Source: Alphaproteobacteria bacterium
GTDB lineage: Bacteria > Pseudomonadota > Alphaproteobacteria > Rhodospirillales > Rhodospirillaceae
Length of the DNA: 64,000 bases
Reading direction: 5' to 3'
Assembly (NCBI GenBank): GCA_030604885.1
Contig: JAUVUZ010000008.1
Location: forward strand, 1 to 64,000
The notes below the pieces were generated by a model, which saw only the letters and a list, made by a program, of their open reading frames with translations, did no database searches and was not told the origin of the DNA. Positions 18,659-27,879 of this stretch are shown here, piece by piece; the stretch's first letter is position 1, and each line of letters begins with the position of its first letter. The position numbers were made by a program, and so were the translations under genes.

Positions 18659-19585
18659 TCAGCGAGGTTCGACGACTCCGGTCTGGGCAGTGATTCGGCC
18701 ATAGTGTTCGATCCGCCGATGGCGGGCGAAGTCGAATATCGTGCTCTTGCCGAACGCGCAGAGGTCGAAATCGCAGTCGGCGGTAATCAACTCGTCGTCC
18801 TCGGTTTCCGCCTTGGCGATGATGAATCCGTTCGGATCGACGATCACGCTGCCGCCCATCAGGTGATTTCCGTCCTCGACGCCCGTCTTTGCGATTCCGG
18901 CCACGAACGTGGCGTTCTGGTATGCGCCCGCTTGCAGCGAAAGCTCGGAGTGGAACAGGCGCTCCTTCAGCCCTTCTCCGGGGTGTTGGCTGTTCGCCGA
19001 CGGCGTGTTGTAGCCGATGGTGACGAGCTGCACGCCCTGGAGACCCATGCAGCGGAAGGTTTCCGGCCAACGGCGGTCGTTGCAGATCGCCATGCCCATC
19101 AGCACGCCTTCGTTGCGCCAGACGTTGAAGCCGAGGTCTCCCGGTTCGAAGTAGCGCTTTTCGAGGTGCTGGTGGGTGCGCTCGGGGTCGTATTCGACGT
19201 GGCCGGGCAGGTGGATCTTGCGGTACTTGCCGACGATCTCACCCTTGCGGTTGGTGAGGATCGAGGTGTTGAAGTGGTGTCCGTCGGGGGTAAGCTCGGC
19301 ATAGCCGAAGGTCATCGCGACGCCGAGTTCTGCCGCCAGATCGAACAGCGGGCGGGTCGCGCCGTTCGGCATCTCCCGCTCGAACCAGACGTCCGCTTCG
19401 GCGCGATTTTCCATATACCAGCGGGGGAAGAAGGTGGTCAGCGCGAGCTCCGGGTACACCAGCATGCCGACACCCTTCGCCGCGGCCTCCCGCATCAAGT
19501 CCATCATCCGCACCACCACGGTTTCGCGGCTGTCCTCCTTCTGAGCCGGGCCCATCTGGGCGCCGCCGACAATGAGTCTGGTCAT
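18659..19585 (-). CDS. N-carbamoyl-D-amino-acid hydrolase (nitrilase superfamily)
   Basis: This 308-aa protein belongs to the carbon-nitrogen hydrolase family. The Glu-Lys-Cys triad is visible as YPELALTTFFPRW (Glu about 46), KYRKIHLPG (Lys about 126) and AICNDRRWPETFR (Cys about 171). The last motif and the overall length (about 304 in known enzymes) point to D-carbamoylase, which hydrolyses N-carbamoyl-D-amino acids to D-amino acid, CO2 and ammonia. It lies downstream of, and on the same strand as, a LysR gene. A beta-ureidopropionase-like role is an alternative. No D-hydantoinase is seen in the window. Confidence 0.82.
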   Translation of the reverse strand: MTRLIVGGAQMGPAQKEDSRETVVVRMMDLMREAAAKGVGMLVYPELALTTFFPRWYMENRAEADVWFEREMPNGATRPLFDLAAELGVAMTFGYAELTPDGHHFNTSILTNRKGEIVGKYRKIHLPGHVEYDPERTHQHLEKRYFEPGDLGFNVWRNEGVLMGMAICNDRRWPETFRCMGLQGVQLVTIGYNTPSANSQHPGEGLKERLFHSELSLQAGAYQNATFVAGIAKTGVEDGNHLMGGSVIVDPNGFIIAKAETEDDELITADCDFDLCAFGKSTIFDFARHRRIEHYGRITAQTGVVEPR

Positions 19586-19682
19586 GCTTGCCTGTCCTTA
19601 TCACGGCCTGAGATGAACCTTGTCCATACGGTGTGAGGGCAGGCGGGGGAAATCAGTATTGCGTGGGAAGGATAACCCTGGC

Positions 19683-20699
19683 TTATACCCGGCGCGTCGG
19701 CAGAGACTGTGCGAACGCGTCCGCTCCGGCGCGGCGCTTGCCGCGTGGTCGCGCCGGAGCCGACTTCGGCTCGGTCTTGGCGGTGTCTTCCCGTGCGCCG
19801 AGGCCGGCCTCGGCCATTGCCGCGCGGATGGTGCGGATGAAGGCCTTCGCGGGTTTTGACAGGGGTGCGTAGCGGGAATAGATCACCTCGGCGGGAACGT
19901 CGATGGTCTCGGTGCCCACGACTTTCCGCACCCGCAACCCCGGAAGTTCGAGCTTTCCCGTCGCGAATTCGTCGACGATGGCGATCCCGGCGCCCGCCTG
20001 TACCATCGGATAGGCGTGGGCGGGAGAGAGAACCTCGATCACCGGATGCAGGGGCGCGCCCGCCTTGGCCCACATGGTTTCGAGAATTGAGCCCAGCGGA
20101 CTTTCCGGCGGATAGCTGATCAGCGGATAGCGCGTCAGGTCTTCGAGCGTGATGCGAGCAAGGCGTTCGAGCGGGTGTCCGTGCGGGCAGATGCAGACCA
20201 GGCCCGCGCAGCCGACGACGCGGGATTCGAGGCTGGGGTGGTCGCTGCGCATGATCTGGAAGCCAAGCTGGTGGGTCTGGTCCAGCACCGACTGCACCAG
20301 AAGGCTACGCGGCAGCTTGTGCAGAAAAACCTTCACCTCTGGGTATTGCTCGCGAAACCGTGCGATCGCGCGAGGAATGATCACCTCGCCGGTGGAGGGA
20401 CTGGAGACGATCTGAAGGTATTGGTCGGCCTTGAGCGCGAGTTTGCCTGCGAGGTCGTTGATGCGCGAGATCCCGACGTAGGCGGCGTTGATCTCGCGCT
20501 GAAGTTCGCGGGCTTCGTGGGTTGGGTGGAGGCGGCCGCGCACGCGTAGGAACAGCGCGTAGCCCAGGCGGGTCTCCATGTAGGCGAGCGACTGGCTTAT
20601 GGCCGGCTGCGACACGCAGAGGATACGCGCCGCGCCGCTGATCGATCCGGCCTCGGTAATCGCCTTGAGAACTTCGATTTGACGCAGGCTGAGAAGCAT
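19683..20699 (-). CDS. LysR-family transcriptional regulator
   Basis: This 338-aa protein starts with a LysR winged helix-turn-helix (LRQIEVLKAITEAGSISGAARILCVSQPAISQSL, residues about 5-40), followed by an effector-binding domain to about residue 300 and a basic, low-complexity C-terminal tail. It is divergent from the peptide ABC operon at 20968 and upstream of the D-carbamoylase on its own strand. It probably controls one or both, with a substrate or product of the pathway as co-inducer. The effector cannot be read from the sequence. Confidence 0.88.
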   Translation of the reverse strand: MLLSLRQIEVLKAITEAGSISGAARILCVSQPAISQSLAYMETRLGYALFLRVRGRLHPTHEARELQREINAAYVGISRINDLAGKLALKADQYLQIVSSPSTGEVIIPRAIARFREQYPEVKVFLHKLPRSLLVQSVLDQTHQLGFQIMRSDHPSLESRVVGCAGLVCICPHGHPLERLARITLEDLTRYPLISYPPESPLGSILETMWAKAGAPLHPVIEVLSPAHAYPMVQAGAGIAIVDEFATGKLELPGLRVRKVVGTETIDVPAEVIYSRYAPLSKPAKAFIRTIRAAMAEAGLGAREDTAKTEPKSAPARPRGKRRAGADAFAQSLPTRRV

Positions 20700-20967
20700 G
20701 ATCCGTACTCAAGCAAGATGCAGACCATCGTGTTCGTGCAGAATTGTTAATATATTTCAATGAGGTGGGTTTCTGTCTGGAGTGCGTGCGGCGGTTTGCG
20801 GCGGACGCCGGCGCGAAAAATGTGCAAATCCTTTGATGCGCCCGGTTTTTCGGCAGGTTCCATAACCGTCCATTATGGATTGCGACTTTTTCTGATAACC
20901 GGCCCGGGGAATGCCGATGTTAGCGTTTTTACTCCATTCCGAATGACTCCAGATTCCGGGGGGTGAA

Positions 20968-22566
20968 ATGCATCGTCGATGGTTTCTGAAAAATCTCGCA
21001 ACGGCTGGTGTGGCGGCGGGGGCGGGCATCCTCGCCAAGCCGACGCTGCTTCGCGCCGCGTCGCCGAAGGTGTTGCGCTTCGTGCCGCAGGCCGATCTCG
21101 CCAATTTCGACCCGATCTGGGGCACTCAACTCGTGGTGCGCAACGCATCGGCGATGGTCTGGGACACGCTCTATGGCTTCGACGAGAAATTCCGGATCCA
21201 GAAGCAGATGCTGGAATCCGACGACGTGTCCGCCGACGGACTGGTTTGGACCTTCAAGCTGCGCCCGGGCCTAAAGTTCCACGACGGCGAGCCGGTCCGC
21301 GCCAAGGATGTGGTGGCCAGCCTCGACCGCTGGAGCCAGCGCGACAATATGGGTGTGATGGTGCGAGCGCTGCAGAAGGAACTGGTGGCGCGCGACGATC
21401 GCACCTTCCGCTGGACCCTCGGCAAGCCGTTCCCGAAGCTGCGCTTCGTTCTCGGCAAGATGAACACGCCGGTGGCGTTCATCATGCCCGAGCGCATCGC
21501 CAAGACCGATCCGTTCAAGAAGATTTCCGAGTACGTCGGCTCCGGCCCGTTCCGTTTCGTCGCCAACGAGTGGGTACCGGGATCGCAGGCGGTGTTTGAG
21601 CGCTTCGCCGACTATCTGCCGCGTGACGAAGCCGCGTCGTGGATGGCGGGCGGCAAGCGCGTGCTGCTCGACCGCGTCGAGTGGGTGACCATGCCCGATC
21701 CCTCGACCGCCGCCGCCGCGCTGCAGAACGGCGAGATCGATTGGTGGGAAGATCCGCTGCCCGATCTCGTGCCGCTGTTCCGTAACGCGGCGGGCGTCAC
21801 CGTCGATATCGCCGATCCGATGGGCAACGTCGGTTCGTTCCGCATGAATCACCTCCAGCCGCCGTTCAACAACGTCAAGGTGCGTCGCGCCGTTCTCACC
21901 GCGATCAGCCAGTCGAACTACATGCAGGCGGTGGTTGGCGACGATCCGAAGCTGTGGAAGCCGCTGCCGGGCTTCTTCACCCCCGACACCCCCTGGTACA
22001 CCGAGGACGGCGGCGAAGTCCTCAAGAATGGTGGCGACCTTGCCCTCGCCAAGAAGATGCTCGCCGAGAGCGGTTACGCGGGCGAGCCGGTGGTCTGCCT
22101 GATCGCGCAGAACCAGTCGATCGTCAAGGCGATGGGCGACGTTACCATCGACCTGCTCAAGCGCCTCGGCATGAATGTCGAGTTCGTCGCCACCGACTGG
22201 GCAACGGTGGGCTCTCGCCGCGCCAGCAAGGCGCCGGTCGCCGAAGGCGGCTGGAGCATGTTCCACTCCTGGCACAAAGGCGCGGACTGCATCGGGCCGT
22301 ACACCGGTGCGCGCGCCAGCGGCGATCATGCCTGGTTCGGCTGGCCGAGCGACGCCAACGTCGAGAAGGCGTTCGATGACTGGTTCGCCGCGACCAACCT
22401 CGCTGGCGAGCAGGACGCTCTGCGGCGTGTCAACCGCTACGGCCTCGAATCCGTGGTCTACGCGCCAACCGGCTTCTTCCGCACCTATGCGGCGTGGCGC
22501 AATTCGGTCAGCGGTATCGCCAAGGGGCCGCTGCCGTTCTTCTGGGGCGTCAACAAAACCGCGTGA
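20968..22566 (+). CDS. ABC transporter substrate-binding protein, DppA/OppA family
   Basis: This 532-aa SBP_bac_5 family protein has an N-terminal HRRWFLKN, which fits the twin-arginine (Tat) consensus, then a hydrophobic stretch, so export folded via Tat is likely. The mature part has the family features WTFKLRPGLKFHDGEPV and YVGSGPFRF. It heads an operon of two permeases and two ATPases followed by two D-aminoacylases. The cargo is inferred to be D-amino-acid-containing peptides or N-acyl-D-amino acids. A Shine-Dalgarno GGGGGTG precedes ATG 20968. Confidence 0.88.
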   Translation: MHRRWFLKNLATAGVAAGAGILAKPTLLRAASPKVLRFVPQADLANFDPIWGTQLVVRNASAMVWDTLYGFDEKFRIQKQMLESDDVSADGLVWTFKLRPGLKFHDGEPVRAKDVVASLDRWSQRDNMGVMVRALQKELVARDDRTFRWTLGKPFPKLRFVLGKMNTPVAFIMPERIAKTDPFKKISEYVGSGPFRFVANEWVPGSQAVFERFADYLPRDEAASWMAGGKRVLLDRVEWVTMPDPSTAAAALQNGEIDWWEDPLPDLVPLFRNAAGVTVDIADPMGNVGSFRMNHLQPPFNNVKVRRAVLTAISQSNYMQAVVGDDPKLWKPLPGFFTPDTPWYTEDGGEVLKNGGDLALAKKMLAESGYAGEPVVCLIAQNQSIVKAMGDVTIDLLKRLGMNVEFVATDWATVGSRRASKAPVAEGGWSMFHSWHKGADCIGPYTGARASGDHAWFGWPSDANVEKAFDDWFAATNLAGEQDALRRVNRYGLESVVYAPTGFFRTYAAWRNSVSGIAKGPLPFFWGVNKTA

Positions 22567-22584
22567 TTGGAGGACGGACAGAGC

Positions 22585-23526
22585 ATGTACGGCTATATCG
22601 CGCGTCGCATTCTCTCCACCATTCCGGTGGTGCTCATCGTCGGCGTGATCGTCTTCAGCCTTCTGTTCGTCGCTCCCGGCGATCCGGCGGCGATCATCGC
22701 GGGGGATCAAGCGTCGCCCGCCGACGTCGAGCGAATTCGCCGCACCCTCGGACTGGACCAGAGCTTCCTGGTCCAGTTCGGCCATTGGTTCAGCCGGGTG
22801 ATGATGGGCGATCTCGGCACCTCGATCTTCAACGGCAAGCCGGTCACCGAACTGATTGGCCTACGCCTCGGCCCGACGCTGTCGCTGATGTCGGTGACAT
22901 TGACCTTCGCGGTGCTGATCGCGGTGCCGCTCGGCGTGCTCGCCGCGGCGCGGCAGGGCACCTGGGTCGACACCGGTGTGATGATGATGGCGGTGCTCGG
23001 GTTTTCGCTCCCGGTGTTCGTCGTCGGCTACCTTGTCACCTATGTCTTCGCGCTCCAGCTCCAGGCGTTTCCGGTGCAGGGATACCGGCCGCTCGACGAG
23101 GGCTTCTGGCCCTGGCTCCACGGGCTGATCCTGCCCGCGCTGTCCCTGGGCGGCGTCTACATCGCCCTGATCGCCCGCGTCACCCGCGCCGCGATGCTCG
23201 AGGTGCTCGGCCAGGATTACATCCGCACCGCGCGGGCCAAGGGCCTCGGCCTCGGCCGGGTGCTGTTCCTGCATGCGCTGAAGAACGCCTCGGTGCCGGT
23301 GGTGACCTCGATCGGCCTCGGCCTCGCGTTGCTGATCGGCGGCGCGGTGGTGACCGAGAGCGTGTTCGCCATCCCTGGCGTCGGCCGCCTCACCGTCGAC
23401 GCCATTCTCCAGCGCGACTACCCGGTGATCCAGGGTGTCGTGCTGGTGTTCAGCTTCGTTTATGTCGGCGTCAACCTGATGCTCGACCTGGTTTACACGC
23501 TTCTTGACCCGAGGATCGCCTATTGA
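22585..23526 (+). CDS. ABC permease, DppB family
   Basis: This 313-aa inner-membrane protein has about six transmembrane segments, an N-terminal MYGYIARRILSTIPVVLIVG typical of DppB/OppB, and the EAA-loop region DYIRTARAKGLG followed by HALKNASVPVVT. It pairs with the DppC-type permease. The ATG 22585 start, 10 nt after GGAGGA, is preferred to TTG 22567. It overlaps the next gene by 4 nt. Confidence 0.88.
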   Translation: MYGYIARRILSTIPVVLIVGVIVFSLLFVAPGDPAAIIAGDQASPADVERIRRTLGLDQSFLVQFGHWFSRVMMGDLGTSIFNGKPVTELIGLRLGPTLSLMSVTLTFAVLIAVPLGVLAAARQGTWVDTGVMMMAVLGFSLPVFVVGYLVTYVFALQLQAFPVQGYRPLDEGFWPWLHGLILPALSLGGVYIALIARVTRAAMLEVLGQDYIRTARAKGLGLGRVLFLHALKNASVPVVTSIGLGLALLIGGAVVTESVFAIPGVGRLTVDAILQRDYPVIQGVVLVFSFVYVGVNLMLDLVYTLLDPRIAY

Positions 23527-24446
23527 GCGCCGCACCAGACCGTTTCCCGGATAGCGCCGTCGGGGTGATCGCCGCGCCCGAGATGCCGGATATCCTGCCG
23601 GAGTTCACGCCGCGCGCCGGCGTGATCGGCTTCCTCCGCCGCAACCCGAGAATCGCCGTGGGCGGCACGATCCTGCTGCTGTTGCTGTTTTGCGCGGTGT
23701 TCGCCGGGTATCTCGGGACCGTCGACCCGGCCGCGATCGCGCCCTCTCGCCGTGCCCGCCCGCCGTCGTCGGAGCACTGGTTCGGCACCGACATGATCGG
23801 CCGCGATCTCTATTCGCGGGTGGTTTACGGCACCCGCGTGTCGCTGTTCGTCGGATTTGCGGTGGCGCTGGTGGCGTCGGGCATCGGCCTTGCGATCGGC
23901 CTCGTCGCGGGCTTCCTCAAGTGGGTCGACGGCCCGGTGATGCGGGTGATGGACGGCCTGATGTCGATCCCGCCGATCCTCCTGGCGGTGGCGCTGATGG
24001 CGCTGACCCGGGGCAGCGTCGGCAACGTGGTGATCGCAATCGCGATCGCCGACGTACCGCGAGTCTGCCGCCTGGTGCGCAGTTCGGTGCTGTCGCTGCG
24101 AGAACTGCCGTTCATCGAGGGCGCGGTGACCGCGGGCAGCAGCACGCCGCGCGTCATCCTGCGCCACGTGCTGCCCAACACTCTCGCGCCGCTCACCGTG
24201 CAGGCCACCTACATCTGCGCCAGCGCGATGATCACCGAGGCGATCCTGTCGTTCATCGGCGCGGGCTCGCCGCCCGACGTGCCGTCGTGGGGCAACATCA
24301 TGGCCGAGGGGCGGATGCTCTGGCAGGTCAAGCCGTTCATCATCGCGTTCCCCGCCGTGTCGCTGTCGATCACGGTGCTCGCGGTGAACCTGCTCGGCGA
24401 CGGCCTGCGCGACCTCCTCGACCCCCGTTCCGCGACGAAGGCGTAG
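23523..24446 (+). CDS. ABC permease, DppC family
   Basis: This 307-aa protein has a cytoplasmic N-terminus, the diagnostic [21 protein letters not shown] segment and five to six membrane segments with the ATPase-coupling loop. It is the second pore subunit of the peptide importer. The start is TTG 23523 overlapping the upstream stop. Other starts would remove part of the conserved N-terminal region only slightly, so the exact start is moderately certain. Confidence 0.87.
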   Translation: MSAAPDRFPDSAVGVIAAPEMPDILPEFTPRAGVIGFLRRNPRIAVGGTILLLLLFCAVFAGYLGTVDPAAIAPSRRARPPSSEHWFGTDMIGRDLYSRVVYGTRVSLFVGFAVALVASGIGLAIGLVAGFLKWVDGPVMRVMDGLMSIPPILLAVALMALTRGSVGNVVIAIAIADVPRVCRLVRSSVLSLRELPFIEGAVTAGSSTPRVILRHVLPNTLAPLTVQATYICASAMITEAILSFIGAGSPPDVPSWGNIMAEGRMLWQVKPFIIAFPAVSLSITVLAVNLLGDGLRDLLDPRSATKA

Positions 24447-24450
24447 TGGC

Positions 24451-25437
24451 ATGGCATTGCTTGAAGTCAGCGATTTGCAGATTCACTTCCGCACCCAGGG
24501 CGGTGGCGTCAACCGGTCGGTCGACGGCCTGTCGTTTGCGGTGGAGGAAGGCGAGACTCTCGCCATCGTCGGGGAATCCGGGTGCGGCAAGTCGATCACC
24601 TCGATGTCGATCCTCGGGCTGGTGCCGCAGCCGCCCGGCAAGATCGCGGGCAGCATCCGCTTCGGCGACCGCGACCTGTTGCAGCTCTCCGACATCGAGA
24701 TGCGCAAGCTCCGCGGCAACGAGATCTCGATGATCTTCCAGGAACCGATGACCAGCCTTAATCCGGTGCTGACCGTCGGTCGCCAGATCGCCGAGGTGCT
24801 GCGCCTGCACCAGAAGCTCGACGGCGGGACGGCGACGGCGCGCGCGGTGGAACTGCTGGGGCAGGTGGGAATCCCCGAGCCCGCGCGGCGGGTGCGCGAG
24901 TATCCGCACCAACTCTCCGGCGGCATGCGCCAGCGGGTGATGATCGCCATCGCGCTCGCCTGCTCGCCCAAGCTGTTGATCGCCGACGAGCCGACCACCG
25001 CGCTCGACGTGACGATCCAGGCGCAGATTCTCGATTTGATGCGCAACCTCAAGACCCAAACCGGCGCGGCGATCATCCTGATCACCCACGATCTCGGCGT
25101 CGTCGCCGAGGTCGCCGAGCGGGTGATGGTGATGTACGCCGGGCGCAAGGTCGAGGAAGCGCCGGTGCGCGAACTCTTCCGCGACATGCGCCACCCCTAT
25201 ACGCGCGGCCTGCTGGGCGCGGTGCCGCGCCTCGGCGGTTCGGTTTCCGGCGCGACGGATCGTCTGTCGGAAATTCCCGGAACGGTGCCGAGCTTGTCGC
25301 GGCGGATCACCGGGTGCGTCTTCGCCGACCGCTGTTCCGAGGCGCGCGACGTTTGCCGCGCGGTGGTTCCCGGCCTGCGCCGCACCGGCCCCCGCCACGT
25401 CGTCGCGTGTCATCTTTGCGAGGGAGAGCCGGTATGA
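24451..25437 (+). CDS. ABC ATPase, DppD family
   Basis: This 328-aa oligopeptide transporter ATPase has Walker [13 protein letters not shown], signature [12 protein letters not shown], Walker [13 protein letters not shown] and switch His in ITHDLG. The C-terminal oligopeptide-transporter extension contains Cys residues ([14 protein letters not shown]) as in family members that bind an Fe-S cluster or use Cys for stability. It works with the DppF-type partner that overlaps it by 4 nt. Confidence 0.9.
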   Translation: MALLEVSDLQIHFRTQGGGVNRSVDGLSFAVEEGETLAIVGESGCGKSITSMSILGLVPQPPGKIAGSIRFGDRDLLQLSDIEMRKLRGNEISMIFQEPMTSLNPVLTVGRQIAEVLRLHQKLDGGTATARAVELLGQVGIPEPARRVREYPHQLSGGMRQRVMIAIALACSPKLLIADEPTTALDVTIQAQILDLMRNLKTQTGAAIILITHDLGVVAEVAERVMVMYAGRKVEEAPVRELFRDMRHPYTRGLLGAVPRLGGSVSGATDRLSEIPGTVPSLSRRITGCVFADRCSEARDVCRAVVPGLRRTGPRHVVACHLCEGEPV

Positions 25438-26414
25438 GCATCCCGATTCTCGAACTCAACGACGTGCGCAAGCGCTATCCGGTCGGCTCGCGCCTGCCGG
25501 GGCGGCAGCGCCGCTTCGTCCACGCGGTGGACGGCGTGTCGTTCGGCATCGCGCGCGGCGAGACGCTGTCGCTGGTCGGCGAATCCGGCTGCGGCAAGTC
25601 CACTGTCGGCCGCACCATCCTCCGTCTCACCGACGTCACCTCGGGGCAGGTGGTGTTGAACGGCATGCGCATCGACGGCCTGTCGCCGCGCGGCCTGCGG
25701 CCGTATCGCCGCTCGGTGCAGATCGTCTTCCAGGACCCGTTCTCGAGCCTCAATCCGCGCATGCGGGTGCGCGACATTCTCGCGGAACCGATCCGCAACT
25801 TCGGTCTCGCCACGTCGGCGGCGGACCTCGAAGCCCAACTCGTCGATCTGATCACCAAGGTCGGCCTCCGGGGGGAGGCGCTCGACCGCCGCCCGCACGA
25901 GTTTTCGGGCGGGCAACGGCAGCGCATCGGCATCGCCAAGGCCCTGGCGACGCGCCCCGACCTGATCATCTGCGACGAGGCGGTCTCGGCCCTCGACGTT
26001 TCGGTGAAGTCGCAGATCGTCAACCTGCTCGCCGACCTGCAGCGGGAGATGGGGCTATCGCTGCTGTTCATCAGCCACGATCTCGCGATCGTCGAATATC
26101 TCACCCATCGCGTCGCGGTGATGTACCTCGGCAAGATCATGGAAATCGGCAGCCGCCGGCAGATTTTCGGCGCGCCCAAGCATCCGTATACCAAGGCGCT
26201 GCTGTCGGCGGTTCCGGTGCCCGATCCGGAGGCCGAGCGGTCCCGCATCGTGCTCGAAGGCGACATTCCGAGCCCGATCGCACCGCCGCGCGGCTGCCGC
26301 TTCCACACCCGCTGCCCGCTCGCGTTCACGCGCTGCCGCGAAGAGGAGCCGGTGCTTGCGGTGCAGGCGGAAGGCCACGAGGTGGCCTGCCACCTCACCG
26401 AAGCCGGGAACTAA
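25434..26414 (+). CDS. ABC ATPase, DppF family
   Basis: This 326-aa ATPase has Walker [13 protein letters not shown], the Q-loop [12 protein letters not shown], signature [15 protein letters not shown], Walker [13 protein letters not shown] and C-terminal [14 protein letters not shown]. These identify the second ATPase of a Dpp/Opp importer. The Walker B Asp-Glu-Ala variation (DEAVSALD) is normal in this subfamily. The ATG 25434 follows GAGGGAGAG and overlaps the DppD-type stop. Confidence 0.9.
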   Translation: MSIPILELNDVRKRYPVGSRLPGRQRRFVHAVDGVSFGIARGETLSLVGESGCGKSTVGRTILRLTDVTSGQVVLNGMRIDGLSPRGLRPYRRSVQIVFQDPFSSLNPRMRVRDILAEPIRNFGLATSAADLEAQLVDLITKVGLRGEALDRRPHEFSGGQRQRIGIAKALATRPDLIICDEAVSALDVSVKSQIVNLLADLQREMGLSLLFISHDLAIVEYLTHRVAVMYLGKIMEIGSRRQIFGAPKHPYTKALLSAVPVPDPEAERSRIVLEGDIPSPIAPPRGCRFHTRCPLAFTRCREEEPVLAVQAEGHEVACHLTEAGN

Positions 26415-26424
26415 GGAGACTGGA

Positions 26425-27867
26425 ATGTACGATCTCGCTATTCTCGGGGCGCGGCTGATCGACGGCAGCGGCGCGCCCGGGGAGGAAACCGACCTCGCGG
26501 TGAGCGATGGGCGGATCGCCCGGATCGGCAGCATCGCGGCCGGGACGGCACGGCGCGTCGTGCAGGCCGAGGGGCGGGTTCTCGCGCCCGGGTTCATCGA
26601 TTCCCATACCCACGACGACGGCTATCTGCTCACCAACCCGACGATGGTGCCGAAGGTGTCGCAAGGCGTGACCACTGTGGTCACCGGCAACTGCGGCATC
26701 AGCCTCGCGCCGCTGGTGCGTGAGACCGTGCCCCAGCCGCTCGATTTGCTCGGCCCCGATCGCCTGTTCCGGTTCGCGCGCTTCGCCGATTGGACGCAGG
26801 CGGTGGATGCCGCCAATCCGGCGACCAACGTTGTGCCTCTGGTCGGACACACCACCCTGCGCGTCGCGGCGATGGACGACGTCGGCCGGCCCGCCGATAC
26901 CGGCGAAATCGCGAAAATGTGCGGCCTGCTGACCGAGGCGATGGACGCGGGGGCGTTCGGCATTTCCACCGGCACCTTCTATCCGCCCGCCGCCGCCGCG
27001 CCGCTCGCGGAAATCATCGCGGTGTGCGCGCCGCTCGCGGGGCGGCGGGCGATCTATGCCACCCATCTCCGCGACGAGGCCGACGCGATCGTTCCGGCGA
27101 TGGAGAAAGCTCTCGCCGCCGGTCGTTCGTGCGCCGCGACGGTGGTGTTCTCACACCACAAGCTCGCAGGCGCGGCCAATCACGGCCGGTCGCGCGAGAC
27201 CCTGGCGATGATCGACCGCGCTGCCGAAACCCAGCCGGTGTGCATCGACTGCCACCCCTATCCGGCGACCTCGACGATGCTGCGTCTCGACCGGGTGCGA
27301 CTGGCGAGCCGCACTCTGGTCACCTGGTCGAAGGGCTATCCGGAAGCATCGGGGCGCGACTTCGCCGAAGTCTGCGCCGAACTCGGACTCGACGACGCGG
27401 CAGCGGTGGCACGCCTCGCGCCCGCCGGAGCGATCTATTTCCTCATGGACGAGGCGGACGTGAAGCGGATATTCCGCCACCCCCGCACCATGGTCGGGTC
27501 CGACGGCCTGCCGTTCGATCCGCACCCGCATCCGCGCCAGTGGGGCACCTTCCCCCGCGTTCTCGGCGCGTTCGTGCGCGAGCAGGGCGTGCTCGGGCTG
27601 GAGGAGGCGGTGCATCGGATGACTGGCTTGGCGGCATCGAGCTATGGGCTGGTGGAGCGCGGCTTGCTCAAGGAAGGCTATTGGGCGGATCTGGTGCTCT
27701 TCGACCCCGATGCGGTCGGCGATCGCGCCACCTTCGCCGCGCCGATCCAGACCAGCACCGGGATTTCCGGGGTTTGGGTGAACGGCGAGATGGTGTGGAA
27801 CGGCAGCGCGCCGGTGACGACCGAGGCACGGCACGGTAGGGTTTTGCGCCCGGCGGCGCGGATTTAG
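26425..27867 (+). CDS. N-acyl-D-amino-acid deacylase (D-aminoacylase), copy 1
   Basis: This 480-aa amidohydrolase-superfamily protein carries metal and catalytic motifs of D-aminoacylases: HTHDD (His 61/63), VTGNCGIS (Cys ligand), THLRDE, SHHK and GSDG (catalytic Asp). It would hydrolyse N-acyl-D-amino acids to carboxylate and D-amino acid in the cytoplasm. AAGGAG lies 6 nt before ATG 26425, 10 nt after the last ABC gene, so it is in the transport operon. Its paralogue follows directly. The substrate side chain is unknown. Confidence 0.88.
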   Translation: MYDLAILGARLIDGSGAPGEETDLAVSDGRIARIGSIAAGTARRVVQAEGRVLAPGFIDSHTHDDGYLLTNPTMVPKVSQGVTTVVTGNCGISLAPLVRETVPQPLDLLGPDRLFRFARFADWTQAVDAANPATNVVPLVGHTTLRVAAMDDVGRPADTGEIAKMCGLLTEAMDAGAFGISTGTFYPPAAAAPLAEIIAVCAPLAGRRAIYATHLRDEADAIVPAMEKALAAGRSCAATVVFSHHKLAGAANHGRSRETLAMIDRAAETQPVCIDCHPYPATSTMLRLDRVRLASRTLVTWSKGYPEASGRDFAEVCAELGLDDAAAVARLAPAGAIYFLMDEADVKRIFRHPRTMVGSDGLPFDPHPHPRQWGTFPRVLGAFVREQGVLGLEEAVHRMTGLAASSYGLVERGLLKEGYWADLVLFDPDAVGDRATFAAPIQTSTGISGVWVNGEMVWNGSAPVTTEARHGRVLRPAARI

Positions 27868-27879
27868 GAGAGTCAGCAG